This document shows positions 7,135 through 14,975 of a stretch of 64,000 nucleotides of DNA, piece by piece. A program made the translations under genes and the position numbers. Origin of the DNA: Ruegeria sediminis. GTDB lineage: Bacteria > Pseudomonadota > Alphaproteobacteria > Rhodobacterales > Rhodobacteraceae. The first letter of the stretch is position 1; each line of letters begins with the position of its first letter. The stretch spans positions 248,001-312,000 of the forward strand of contig NZ_VCPD01000003.1 of NCBI RefSeq assembly GCF_005938215.1. Reading direction: 5' to 3'. Below the pieces are notes generated by a model that did no database searches, was not told where the DNA came from, and was given only the letters and a program-made list of their open reading frames with translations.

Positions 7135-8763
7135 ATGTCCCGAGCCTTGCTGGCAAGTTTTGCCAATCGCCTAGCCATACCCGATCTGCGCTGGATGCCC
7201 GACGAAGGGTTGACCCCATCGCGGCTGCGGATCGAATTGCTGTCCGGCTTGACGGTTGCGCTGGCGTTGGTGCCCGAGGCGGTTGCCTTTGCCTTTGTTG
7301 CGGGCGTGCATCCGCTTGTGGGCCTATATGCAGCCTTTCTGGTCGGGTTGATTACCGCGCTGATCGGCGGCCGGCCGGGCATGATTTCGGGTGCGACCGG
7401 CGCATTGGCCGTCGTGATGGTCGCCTTGGTAGCGCAGCACGGGGTCGAATACCTGTTCGCGACCGTAGTTCTGATGGGAATTCTCCAGATCATCGCCGGA
7501 GCCATGCATTGGGGCCGGTTTATCCGGCTGGTGCCGCATCCGGTGATGCTGGGCTTCGTCAATGGCCTCGCCATCGTGATCTTTCTGGCGCAGATGGGCC
7601 AGTTCAAGGTGCCGGGTTCGATGGTGAATTCGGGCCATGGCATGAGCGGCGGCGAATGGCTGTCGGGCCTGCAACTTTATACCATGCTGGGCCTTGTCGC
7701 GCTGACCATGGCGGTAATCTGGGTCATGCCGCGCGTTACCCGCGTCGTTCCCGCCCCGCTGGCCGGAATCGTGGTCGTCGCGGCCTTGGTGATCGGATTC
7801 GGCCTGGATGTGCCGCGCGTGGGCGACCTGGCCTCGATCGAGGGCGGCTTGCCGCAATTCCACATCCCCATGGTGCCGTTGAACAGGGAAACCCTGCAGA
7901 TCATCCTGCCCTATTCAGTGATCCTGGCCGCAATCGGCCTGATTGAATCCCTGCTGACCCTGAACCTGGTCGGAGAAATCACCGGCAAGCGCGGCGGCGC
8001 AAGCCAGGAATGCATCGCGCAAGGCACCGCGAACGTGGTCACCGGGTTCTTTGGCGGCATGGGCGGCTGCGCGATGATCGGCCAGTCGATGATCAACGTC
8101 AAATCCGGCGGTCGGACCCGCGTGGCCGCGATCGCGGCGGCGCTGTTCCTGCTTTTGTTCATTCTCGTCGGTTCGCCCCTGATCGAACAGATTCCCCTCG
8201 CCGCGCTGGTGGGCGTGATGTTCATGGTGGTCATCGGGACCTTTGCCTGGAACTCGTTCAACATCCTGCGCAAGGTACCGTTGATGGACGCCTTCGTGAT
8301 CGTGCTGGTCACCGTCGTGACCGTGATGGAGGATCTCGCCGTTGCGGTGGTCGTCGGCGTGATCGTCTCGGCGCTGGCCTATGCCTGGAACAACGCCAAG
8401 CGCATCTATGCCGAAACCGAGACCGGCGAGGACGGGGCCAAGATCTATCGCGTCATGGGGCCGCTGTTCTTTGGGTCGTCGGACGGGTTTGTCGAACTTT
8501 TCGACCCGCAGGCCGATCCCGAGCGCGTGATCGTCGATTTTGCGGGCAGCCGCGTCGTCGATCAGTCCGCCCTGCAGGCGATCGAAGCCGTCGCTGCAAA
8601 ATACGAGGCCGAGGGCAAGCAGATCCAGTTGCGCCACCTGAGCCGCGACTGCCACCAGCTACTGAACAAGGCCGGTCATCTGATGGTCGACAGCGACGAC
8701 GACCCGGATTACGGGCTGGCGGTGAACTATTCCGTCCGCACCGGGATTCTGGGCGGTCACTGA
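7135..8763 (+). CDS. SulP family anion transporter with STAS domain
   Basis: An inner-membrane protein of 542 residues. Residues up to about 430 are highly hydrophobic, with SulP signatures such as ALVPEAVAFAFVAGVHPLVGLYAA and GLIESLLTLNLVGEITG. The C-terminal 110 residues form a STAS domain (VIVDFAGSRVVDQSALQAI). SulP proteins carry sulfate, bicarbonate, dicarboxylates or other anions, and substrate cannot be assigned. The ATG at 7135 lies just before conserved sequence, and upstream in-frame codons to 6916 overlap the divergent IalB-like gene and are not conserved-looking. Confidence 0.92.
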   Translation: MSRALLASFANRLAIPDLRWMPDEGLTPSRLRIELLSGLTVALALVPEAVAFAFVAGVHPLVGLYAAFLVGLITALIGGRPGMISGATGALAVVMVALVAQHGVEYLFATVVLMGILQIIAGAMHWGRFIRLVPHPVMLGFVNGLAIVIFLAQMGQFKVPGSMVNSGHGMSGGEWLSGLQLYTMLGLVALTMAVIWVMPRVTRVVPAPLAGIVVVAALVIGFGLDVPRVGDLASIEGGLPQFHIPMVPLNRETLQIILPYSVILAAIGLIESLLTLNLVGEITGKRGGASQECIAQGTANVVTGFFGGMGGCAMIGQSMINVKSGGRTRVAAIAAALFLLLFILVGSPLIEQIPLAALVGVMFMVVIGTFAWNSFNILRKVPLMDAFVIVLVTVVTVMEDLAVAVVVGVIVSALAYAWNNAKRIYAETETGEDGAKIYRVMGPLFFGSSDGFVELFDPQADPERVIVDFAGSRVVDQSALQAIEAVAAKYEAEGKQIQLRHLSRDCHQLLNKAGHLMVDSDDDPDYGLAVNYSVRTGILGGH

Positions 8764-8773
8764 AGCAAAAAGT

Positions 8774-9430
8774 TCAGGTCGGACTTTTCCTGCCAGGTGC
8801 CAAGCTTTCAAGCGCCGCGATGTCGCCCGACATCAGCGGCGCCTCGGCTTGCGCGATCACTTCGGCGGGCCAATCCCACCATTGCAACGCCTCGAGGCGG
8901 TCGATGACGTCTTGTCCAAAGCGGAATTTGCGGACTTCCGCCGGGTTTCCGGTGACAATGGCGTAGGGCGGGACGGATCCGCGAACGACCGCGCCCGCGC
9001 CGATCACCGCACCGTTGCCGACCCGCGCGCCGGGAAGGATCAAGGCCCCATAACCGATCCAGACATCGTTTCCGATCACCGTGTCGCGCACATCGGGCTG
9101 AAAACCCGTCATGTGGTCCGGATCGAAGACCGGGAAGGGAAAACAGCTCAGCCCCGACATGGCGTGGTTTGCGGACGAGGTGATGAAGCGGACCCCGTGT
9201 GCGATCTGACAGAACTTGCCGAGAACAAGGTTTTCTTCGGAAAATGGGAAGAGATATGGCGCAAGCCGCGCCGCCCAGTCCTCGGGCGCATCGAAATCCG
9301 AGGCATAGCTGTAGGCCCCGGCCTGAAAGCGCGGGTGATCGATGGCCTGCGATAGAAACACCGTGCCCTCGTGGTCCGATCCGTCAGGCAGGGTTATCGG
9401 ATAGCGGCGGTTCGGGTCGGGCAGAGGCAT
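8774..9430 (-). CDS. CatB-type hexapeptide-repeat O-acetyltransferase
   Basis: A 218-residue left-handed beta-helix acyltransferase of the xenobiotic acetyltransferase (CatB/Vat) class. It shows LGKFCQIAHGVRFITSSANH, with the catalytic-His-type NH, then VIGNDVWIGYGALILPG and GAVIGAGAVVRGSVPPYAIV repeats. Members acetylate chloramphenicol, streptogramins or cell-surface sugars, and the chromosomal context does not prove resistance. Its ATG overlaps the stop of the upstream flavin reductase gene (ATGA), so the two are translationally coupled. Confidence 0.88.
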   Translation of the reverse strand: MPLPDPNRRYPITLPDGSDHEGTVFLSQAIDHPRFQAGAYSYASDFDAPEDWAARLAPYLFPFSEENLVLGKFCQIAHGVRFITSSANHAMSGLSCFPFPVFDPDHMTGFQPDVRDTVIGNDVWIGYGALILPGARVGNGAVIGAGAVVRGSVPPYAIVTGNPAEVRKFRFGQDVIDRLEALQWWDWPAEVIAQAEAPLMSGDIAALESLAPGRKSPT

Positions 9431-10035
9431 CAGTCGTCCGGCCGCTTCAGGCTGAAAAGTTCGCGCACCACCGAGTAGTCCCGATATCCCAGCCGGGCCA
9501 GCGGCTGGAACGTCGTCACGTCGAACATGCCGTCGCGCAGACAGTCGTCGCGAAGGTGGATGCCAGTGACTTCGCCGAACACAACGCGGTTGGCTTCTCC
9601 CGGCAAGGTGACGATCTGCGTCAGCTTGCATTCCAGAGAGGCCGGAGCGCCTTCGATCCGGGCGCAGTCGATTGTTTCGCACTGCACCGGTGTCAGCCCG
9701 GCCTGGACGAATTCGTCGGTGCCCTTGGGCAGCGTTGCCGAACTTGCGTTCATTGCGTCGCGCCGCGCGTATTCGACGATGTTGACGCAGAAGACACCGG
9801 TTGCCTCGATATTGGCCACGCTGTCCTTGGTGCCGTTCTGGTCCGGCTTGGCGCCGGTCGAGGCGAACATCACCTGCGGCGGCGTATAGGCGACGCCATT
9901 GAAAAAGGAATAGGGCGCCAGATTGTTGATCCCGTCCGCATCACGTGACGATATCCATCCGATCGGTCTGGGCGTGATGATCGCGTTGAACGGGTTGTGG
10001 GGCAGGCCGTGGCCGTCTTCGGGGCGATAGAACAT
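9430..10035 (-). CDS. Flavin reductase family protein (FMN-binding split barrel)
   Basis: A 201-residue protein with the flavin-reductase-like split-barrel pattern. It has ITPRPIGWISSRDADGINNLAPYS at the N-terminus, then KDSVANIEATGVFCVNIV and a VVFGEVTGIHL strand. It probably binds FMN and could reduce flavin for a partner or act alone. The start at 10035 is preceded by TTGGAGACC. It is coupled to the following CatB-type acetyltransferase by an ATGA overlap, but no shared pathway is obvious. Confidence 0.85.
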   Translation of the reverse strand: MFYRPEDGHGLPHNPFNAIITPRPIGWISSRDADGINNLAPYSFFNGVAYTPPQVMFASTGAKPDQNGTKDSVANIEATGVFCVNIVEYARRDAMNASSATLPKGTDEFVQAGLTPVQCETIDCARIEGAPASLECKLTQIVTLPGEANRVVFGEVTGIHLRDDCLRDGMFDVTTFQPLARLGYRDYSVVRELFSLKRPDD

Positions 10036-10108
10036 TCCGGTCTCCAAGCGTTTGCCCAAGGCGTAGCGAAGTGTTAGGCGGAATGCCACACATGAAAAGA
10101 GGGCCGGA

Positions 10109-10603
10109 GTGCAGCAGTTCCGAATCAGGCCGGAAGAGCCGGGAGATTGGTGGGAAGTCGAGGCCCTCTACGACCTGTGCTTTGCGCCCGGTCGCGAGGC
10201 GCTGTCGTCCTACCGTCTTCGGGATGACGTGCCGCCGGTATCTGGCCTGTCGATGGTCGTGCGCGACGCCGAAGAAATCCTGGCGGGTGCGATCCGGTTC
10301 TGGCCCGTGCATGTCGGCGCGTCGGATGCGCTGCTGCTTGGACCGGTTGCGGTTCATCCGACCCATCAGGGCGAGGGGCTGGGCGCTTTTCTGATCCGCG
10401 AAGGAATTGTCGCCGGACGGGAAATGGGCTGGCAACGGGTGATGCTGGTCGGGGACGCGCCTTATTATTCACGCTTCGGTTTTTCGCGTCTCCACGGCGT
10501 GGAGATGCCGCCGCCCACCAACCCCGAGCGGGTCCTGGGCATGGATCTGACGCCCGGTGGCTGGGAGAACGTGCGGGGGGCGGTGACCCGTTGGCGGAAA
10601 TAG
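10109..10603 (+). CDS. GNAT acetyltransferase, YhbS-like
   Basis: A 164-residue GNAT-fold protein beginning with GTG. The acetyl-CoA site is visible as VAVHPTHQGEGLGAFLIREGI, followed by MGWQRVMLVGDAPYYSRFGF, where YYxRFGF is typical of the YhbS/predicted acetyltransferase group. Its acceptor is unknown. It is divergent from the flavin reductase gene and 55 bp upstream of the EcsC-like gene on the same strand. Confidence 0.87.
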   Translation: MQQFRIRPEEPGDWWEVEALYDLCFAPGREALSSYRLRDDVPPVSGLSMVVRDAEEILAGAIRFWPVHVGASDALLLGPVAVHPTHQGEGLGAFLIREGIVAGREMGWQRVMLVGDAPYYSRFGFSRLHGVEMPPPTNPERVLGMDLTPGGWENVRGAVTRWRK

Positions 10604-10658
10604 CCCATTGAAACTCGTCCCTTGGGTGCCGATCTCTTTGTGGAAGGAGGGTTTGCCG

Positions 10659-11417
10659 ATGCAGGACGTGGTTCTGGTTGAAAAGGTGGATCCAGATACG
10701 GAGTTGGAACGGCTTGCGGCAATCTACAATGCCGCGGGCGGGGCGGGCATTAGGCTTTTGAACCGGTTCGGCGGCAAAGCAGAAGCCTTGCTGGCGCAAT
10801 TGCCGCCGCCCGTGCGCGACGGGCTATACGAAGCCACCGAGCGGGCACTTTGGATTGCCATTCGCGCCGCGCAGGGATCCCGTCGCGCGGTGCCCGACCA
10901 GAAACCCTGGGTCAACACCGCCGTTACGACCGCGATGGGCGCTGCGGGCGGTTTCGGAGGATTGCCGACGGCCCTGGTGGAATTGCCTGCCACCACGACG
11001 ATGCTGCTGAGGGCGATCCAGGGCGCGGCGGCCGAAGAAGGCTTTGATCCCGGGGCGGAAAACGTGATGTTCGACTGCGTCCGGGTTCTGGCGGCAGCGG
11101 GCCCGCTGGCGCAGGACGACGGGGCCGACCTCGGTTTCTTCTCGGTTCGCCTGACGTTGACCGGCAGCACGGCGCAACGCCTGATCGCCAGCGTCGCGCC
11201 GCGCCTTGCCAGCGCTCTGGGGCAAAAGCTTGCGGCGCAGTCCGTGCCGGTTCTGGGGGCGGTCGCCGGCGGCGGCACGAATTTCGTCTATGCGCGCTAC
11301 TACCAGCAAATGGCGCGGGTGCAATTCGGTCTGCGCAAACTGGCGATCAATTCCGACATTCCCCACGAAGAACTGGTCGACCGGCTGGCCACGAGGATGA
11401 GCGAAAGGCTGTCATAG
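10659..11417 (+). CDS. EcsC family protein
   Basis: A 252-residue protein of the EcsC family. It has alternating glycine/alanine-rich segments (AMGAAGGFGGLPTALVELPATTTMLLRAI) and a C-terminal block, VPVLGAVAGGGTNFVYARYYQ. The ATG at 10659 is preceded by an ideal AAGGAGG 8 nt away, so it is preferred to the TTG at 10608. EcsC proteins are associated with membranes and secretion in Gram-positives, but the role in Proteobacteria is not defined. No ecsA/ecsB transporter genes are near. Confidence 0.85.
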   Translation: MQDVVLVEKVDPDTELERLAAIYNAAGGAGIRLLNRFGGKAEALLAQLPPPVRDGLYEATERALWIAIRAAQGSRRAVPDQKPWVNTAVTTAMGAAGGFGGLPTALVELPATTTMLLRAIQGAAAEEGFDPGAENVMFDCVRVLAAAGPLAQDDGADLGFFSVRLTLTGSTAQRLIASVAPRLASALGQKLAAQSVPVLGAVAGGGTNFVYARYYQQMARVQFGLRKLAINSDIPHEELVDRLATRMSERLS

Positions 11418-11549
11418 ACCAGATCGCCCCGTTCGTACCCTCCATATATTGTGTCATGATTGCTGATTGCGGCAAGATACGCCATGTTTCATCATCGTGA
11501 TGCCTGACATCTGCCCGATTTCCGGTTATGCTGGAGCCGGAGGGAACAG

Positions 11550-12014
11550 ATGAACGCGAAATTGTCCACCAACTTGCAGCGTGACGCCGGCAGCAGTCCG
11601 GTTCATCTGCAATACGGCGCGTTGTGCTACCGGTTAGACGACGGCAAGCTGCAGGTTTTGCTTGTTACTTCGCGCGAGACCGGTCGATGGGTCATTCCAA
11701 AGGGATGGCCGATCGACGACACCGAACCATCGGAAACAGCGGCGCACGAAGCCTGGGAAGAGGCCGGGGTCGTCGGGTCTTGCAAATCCAAGAGCGTCGG
11801 CAGCTTTTCTTACACCAAGGTGAGACCTAGCAAGGGCAATGTCTTATGCTTGGTCAAGGTCTACCCGCTGCGCGTCCGCAAGCTTGTAAGCGATTTCCCC
11901 GAAAGCGGGCAAAGACGCCGCAAATGGTTCTCCGTCAAAAAGGCGGCGCAGAGGGTGGCGGAACCCGGGCTGGTTGAAATTTTGCGTGAATTCAGCCCAC
12001 GATTGTTGAACTAA
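11550..12014 (+). CDS. Nudix hydrolase
   Basis: A 154-residue Nudix-fold phosphohydrolase. The Nudix box lies near residues 52-75 (GWPIDDTEPSETAAHEAWEE followed by AGV), with the catalytic glutamates present. The N-terminus QYGALCYRLDDGKLQVLLVT resembles the diphosphoinositol-polyphosphate-like/MutT-related group found in Rhodobacterales. It lacks features that name a substrate. GGAGGGAACAG before the ATG is a good ribosome-binding site. Confidence 0.9.
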   Translation: MNAKLSTNLQRDAGSSPVHLQYGALCYRLDDGKLQVLLVTSRETGRWVIPKGWPIDDTEPSETAAHEAWEEAGVVGSCKSKSVGSFSYTKVRPSKGNVLCLVKVYPLRVRKLVSDFPESGQRRRKWFSVKKAAQRVAEPGLVEILREFSPRLLN

Positions 12015-12084
12015 GCCGTGAAGAAGGCTTGATCTTATCGGGCCGGTGGATATCTATCCGAGGACCCGACTTTTTGAGTGTGCG

Positions 12085-12540
12085 ATGATTCAATACGCCC
12101 TGAAATGCAGCGAAGGTCACAGCTTTGACAGCTGGTTTCAGTCGGCCGAGGCTTATGACAAGCTCGCCGCTGCCGGAATGGTGTGTTGCGCAGTCTGCGG
12201 CGGCAGTGATGTCGAAAAGGCGGTCATGACGCCGCGCGTGCGTCCGGCGCGAGACGCGGCCGCGGTTCCCCTTCCCGCCAAACCGCCGCCAGAATCCAGG
12301 AAGTTGTCCATGCCGGCGTCGGCCGCGGAGCAGGCCTTGGCCGAGTTGCGGCGCAGGATCGAAGAAAATTCGGATTACGTGGGCAGGAATTTCGCGGACG
12401 AGGCGCGCAGGATCCATCTTGGCGAAGCGCCCGAACGGTCGATATACGGCGAGGCCCGGGCGGACGAAGCCAAGGCGCTGGCCGAAGAAGGCGTTCCGGT
12501 GGCCCTGCTTCCCTTCATTCCCAACCGAAAGACAAACTGA
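12085..12540 (+). CDS. DUF1178 family protein
   Basis: A 151-residue protein starting MIQYALKCSEGHSFDSWFQS, the DUF1178 hallmark. It carries two Cys pairs (C..GH and CCAVCGG) that look like a small zinc-ribbon head. A variable Pro/Ala linker follows, then a helical tail (ALAELRRRIEENSDYVGRNFADEAR). Function is unknown. The ATG at 12085 begins the conserved domain. It ends 3 bp before the SDR gene, so the two are likely co-transcribed. Confidence 0.88.
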   Translation: MIQYALKCSEGHSFDSWFQSAEAYDKLAAAGMVCCAVCGGSDVEKAVMTPRVRPARDAAAVPLPAKPPPESRKLSMPASAAEQALAELRRRIEENSDYVGRNFADEARRIHLGEAPERSIYGEARADEAKALAEEGVPVALLPFIPNRKTN

Positions 12541-12543
12541 CCC

Positions 12544-13182
12544 ATGCATGTCGTGATCACCGGGGTCAACCGCGGGATCGGACACGCCTTGGCGGTGCAT
12601 TACCGGCGGGACGGACATGAGGTTACGGGAACCGCAAGGGACGGGAACGCGGATATCACGCTGGACGTGACGGATCCGATGCAGCAGGCGGCCATGGCGG
12701 AGACGCTCAGGTACAAACCGGTCGATCTGCTGATCTGCAATGCGGGGGTTTATCTGGACAAGGGGCAGGGGATTGACGGCTACCCGGTCGAGATGTGGGC
12801 CCAGACCTTTGCGGCCAATGTCACCGGTGTCTTCCTGACCGTTCAGACGCTTTTGCCCAACCTGCTACAGGCAAGGGGAAAAGTTGCGATCATGTCCTCG
12901 GTGATGGCGTCGGATACGCTCGCGCCCGGCGGCAGCTACATCTACCGGGCCTCCAAGGCGGCCGTGCTGAACCTGGGGCGCAACTTGGCCACGGACCTCC
13001 GATCGGAGGGCATCGCCGTGGGCATCTACCACCCCGGATGGGTGAAGACCGACATGGGCGGAGCGGCAGCCGATATCACGGTAGAGGCGGCCGTTCCCGG
13101 GCTGCGCGCCCGTTTCGACGCGCTGTCGCTTGGAACAACCGGCTGTTTCGAGGGATGGGACGGCCAGCCGATCCCTTACTGA
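12544..13182 (+). CDS. Short-chain dehydrogenase/reductase
   Basis: A 212-residue Rossmann-fold oxidoreductase. The cofactor loop is TGVNRGIGHAL. The catalytic set is present as the SSVMAS serine region and YRASK (Tyr-x-x-x-Lys), with NAGVY between. The short length and lack of a long substrate loop resemble the CsgA/C-factor-like SDRs. Cofactor preference and substrate are unknown. Its 3' end overlaps the convergent small secreted-protein gene by 7 bp. Confidence 0.9.
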   Translation: MHVVITGVNRGIGHALAVHYRRDGHEVTGTARDGNADITLDVTDPMQQAAMAETLRYKPVDLLICNAGVYLDKGQGIDGYPVEMWAQTFAANVTGVFLTVQTLLPNLLQARGKVAIMSSVMASDTLAPGGSYIYRASKAAVLNLGRNLATDLRSEGIAVGIYHPGWVKTDMGGAAADITVEAAVPGLRARFDALSLGTTGCFEGWDGQPIPY

Positions 13183-13538
13183 GCGGCTACCGCGGCCTTC
13201 GGGATCTCGTAGACCTCTCCGGGCGCAATGAAGATCACCAGCATGTCACCGCGGGTTTCGGTGGTCATCTTCGAGGTCGAACTGGACGCCGTCGCTTCGC
13301 CGCCTTCGAAATAGATCCGCCGCACCTCTCCTGTCTTGAGCTGCACGGCCAGCGTCGTGGTGCCGTCATCCTTGTGCCGCAACTCCGCCGGGCAGCTTTC
13401 GATCGGTTGGCCCTCAACCGCGGCGCAAGGCACCGTACCCAGCGAGTTCTGACCGTCCGTGCCCGAGACCGTGGGCACCTGGGCTGCGGCCGGTGTGGAA
13501 AGCAGGGCAAGGGCAATGATGAAACGGCGCATCCGCAA
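13176..13538 (-). CDS. Small secreted protein (hypothetical)
   Basis: A 120-residue protein with a probable signal peptide (MRMRRFIIALALLSTPAAAQ). The mature part has two cysteines (PCAAVEGQPIESCP), which could form a disulfide, and a run of small polar residues near ATASSSTSK. I do not recognise the family. It is convergent with the SDR gene and divergent from lysC, and no ribosome-binding problem is seen. Confidence 0.7.
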   Translation of the reverse strand: MRMRRFIIALALLSTPAAAQVPTVSGTDGQNSLGTVPCAAVEGQPIESCPAELRHKDDGTTTLAVQLKTGEVRRIYFEGGEATASSSTSKMTTETRGDMLVIFIAPGEVYEIPKAAVAAQ

Positions 13539-13699
13539 CCTCTCGAAATGGAAAAACTCGCACTAGGCTTGCACTGCAAAAATCCAAAGTAAAGCTTTGC
13601 CGACCCGTGATTGCGGCGTCTTTGTCCACTTGCCCTTGGATGCCCCCTCGCATATGAGGCACGGGACCGGAATTCCAAGGCGCGGAGACACTTGGCCCC

Positions 13700-14935
13700 A
13701 TGCCCGTACTCGTGATGAAATTTGGTGGCACATCGGTAGCCAATCTCGACCGCATTCGTCGCGCGGCCAAACGGGTCGGTGTCGAAGTGGCCAAAGGCTA
13801 TGACGTCATCGTCATAGTCTCGGCAATGTCGGGAAAGACCAACGAACTGGTGGGTTGGGTCGACGAAATCTCACCGCTCTATGACGCGCGGGAATACGAT
13901 GCCGTCGTATCCTCGGGCGAGAACGTGACCGCCGGCCTGATGGCTCTGACCCTTCAGGAAATGGACGTTCCCGCCCGCAGCTGGCAAGGCTGGCAGGTGC
14001 CGCTGATCACGACTAGCGCCCATTCGGCGGCCCGCATCGAAGAGATCCCGACCAAGAACATCAACCAGAAATTCGCCGAAGGAATGAAGGTTGCCGTCGT
14101 GGCCGGCTTTCAGGGCATCTCACCCGAGGGGCGGATCACCACGCTGGGCCGCGGCGGGTCGGACACCACCGCCGTTGCCTTTGCCGCCGCATTCGAAGCC
14201 GAGCGGTGCGACATCTACACCGACGTTGACGGCGTCTACACGACCGACCCTCGCATCTGCGGCAAGGCGCGGAAACTGGACAAGATCTCGTTCGAGGAAA
14301 TGCTCGAGCTGGCCTCGCTCGGGGCCAAGGTGCTGCAGACCCGTTCGGTGGAACTGGCGATGCGCTACAAGGTGAAACTGCGTGTTCTCTCGAGCTTCGA
14401 GGAACAATCCGACGAGGCGGGCACGCTCGTCTGCGATGAGGAGGAAATCATGGAATCCAATGTTGTCTCCGGCGTCGCCTATTCGCGCGACGAAGCCCAG
14501 ATGACGCTGCTGTCGGTCGCCGACCGTCCGGGCATCGCCGCCACGATCTTTGGCGCCCTGTCGGATGCGGGCGTAAACGTCGACATGATCGTGCAGGACG
14601 TCTCGGAAGAGGGGCGTACCAACATGACCTTCAGCCTGCCCGTCGACCAGGTGAAACGCGCCGAGAAGGCCATGAACGACATCAAGGGCGTGTCGCTGAA
14701 CTATGACACTCTGCAGATCGAACCGGATGTCGCCAAGGTGTCGGTCGTCGGCATCGGCATGCGGTCGCAGTCCGGCGTGGCGGCCAAGATGTTCAAGGTG
14801 CTCTCGGATGAGGGGATCAACATCAAGGTCATTACAACCTCCGAGATAAAAATTTCCGTACTGATTGACCGAAAATACATGGAACTTGCCGTTCAGGCGC
14901 TGCATGATGCGTTTGGACTGGACAAGGCAGCCTGA
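13700..14935 (+). CDS. lysC: Aspartate kinase
   Basis: Phosphorylates L-aspartate, the first step toward lysine, threonine and methionine. The 411-residue protein begins MPVLVMKFGGTSVANLDRI, the classic kinase motif. It contains TLGRGGSDTTAVAFAA and ends with two ACT domains (LLSVADRPGIAATIFGAL; VVGIGMRSQSGVAAKMFKVL) for feedback inhibition. The length fits the single-function aspartate kinase II type. It is followed by ptsP after 40 bp, an arrangement common in Rhodobacterales. Confidence 0.97.
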   Translation: MPVLVMKFGGTSVANLDRIRRAAKRVGVEVAKGYDVIVIVSAMSGKTNELVGWVDEISPLYDAREYDAVVSSGENVTAGLMALTLQEMDVPARSWQGWQVPLITTSAHSAARIEEIPTKNINQKFAEGMKVAVVAGFQGISPEGRITTLGRGGSDTTAVAFAAAFEAERCDIYTDVDGVYTTDPRICGKARKLDKISFEEMLELASLGAKVLQTRSVELAMRYKVKLRVLSSFEEQSDEAGTLVCDEEEIMESNVVSGVAYSRDEAQMTLLSVADRPGIAATIFGALSDAGVNVDMIVQDVSEEGRTNMTFSLPVDQVKRAEKAMNDIKGVSLNYDTLQIEPDVAKVSVVGIGMRSQSGVAAKMFKVLSDEGINIKVITTSEIKISVLIDRKYMELAVQALHDAFGLDKAA

Positions 14936-14975
14936 GTATCTGGGACTAGGGTCCGCCTGACGCCAAAACAAGTGT

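Noticed and set aside
8774..9430. Chloramphenicol resistance gene
   Set aside because: The CatB-type fold is clear, but chromosomal placement and coupling to a flavin reductase do not support naming it as a resistance determinant.
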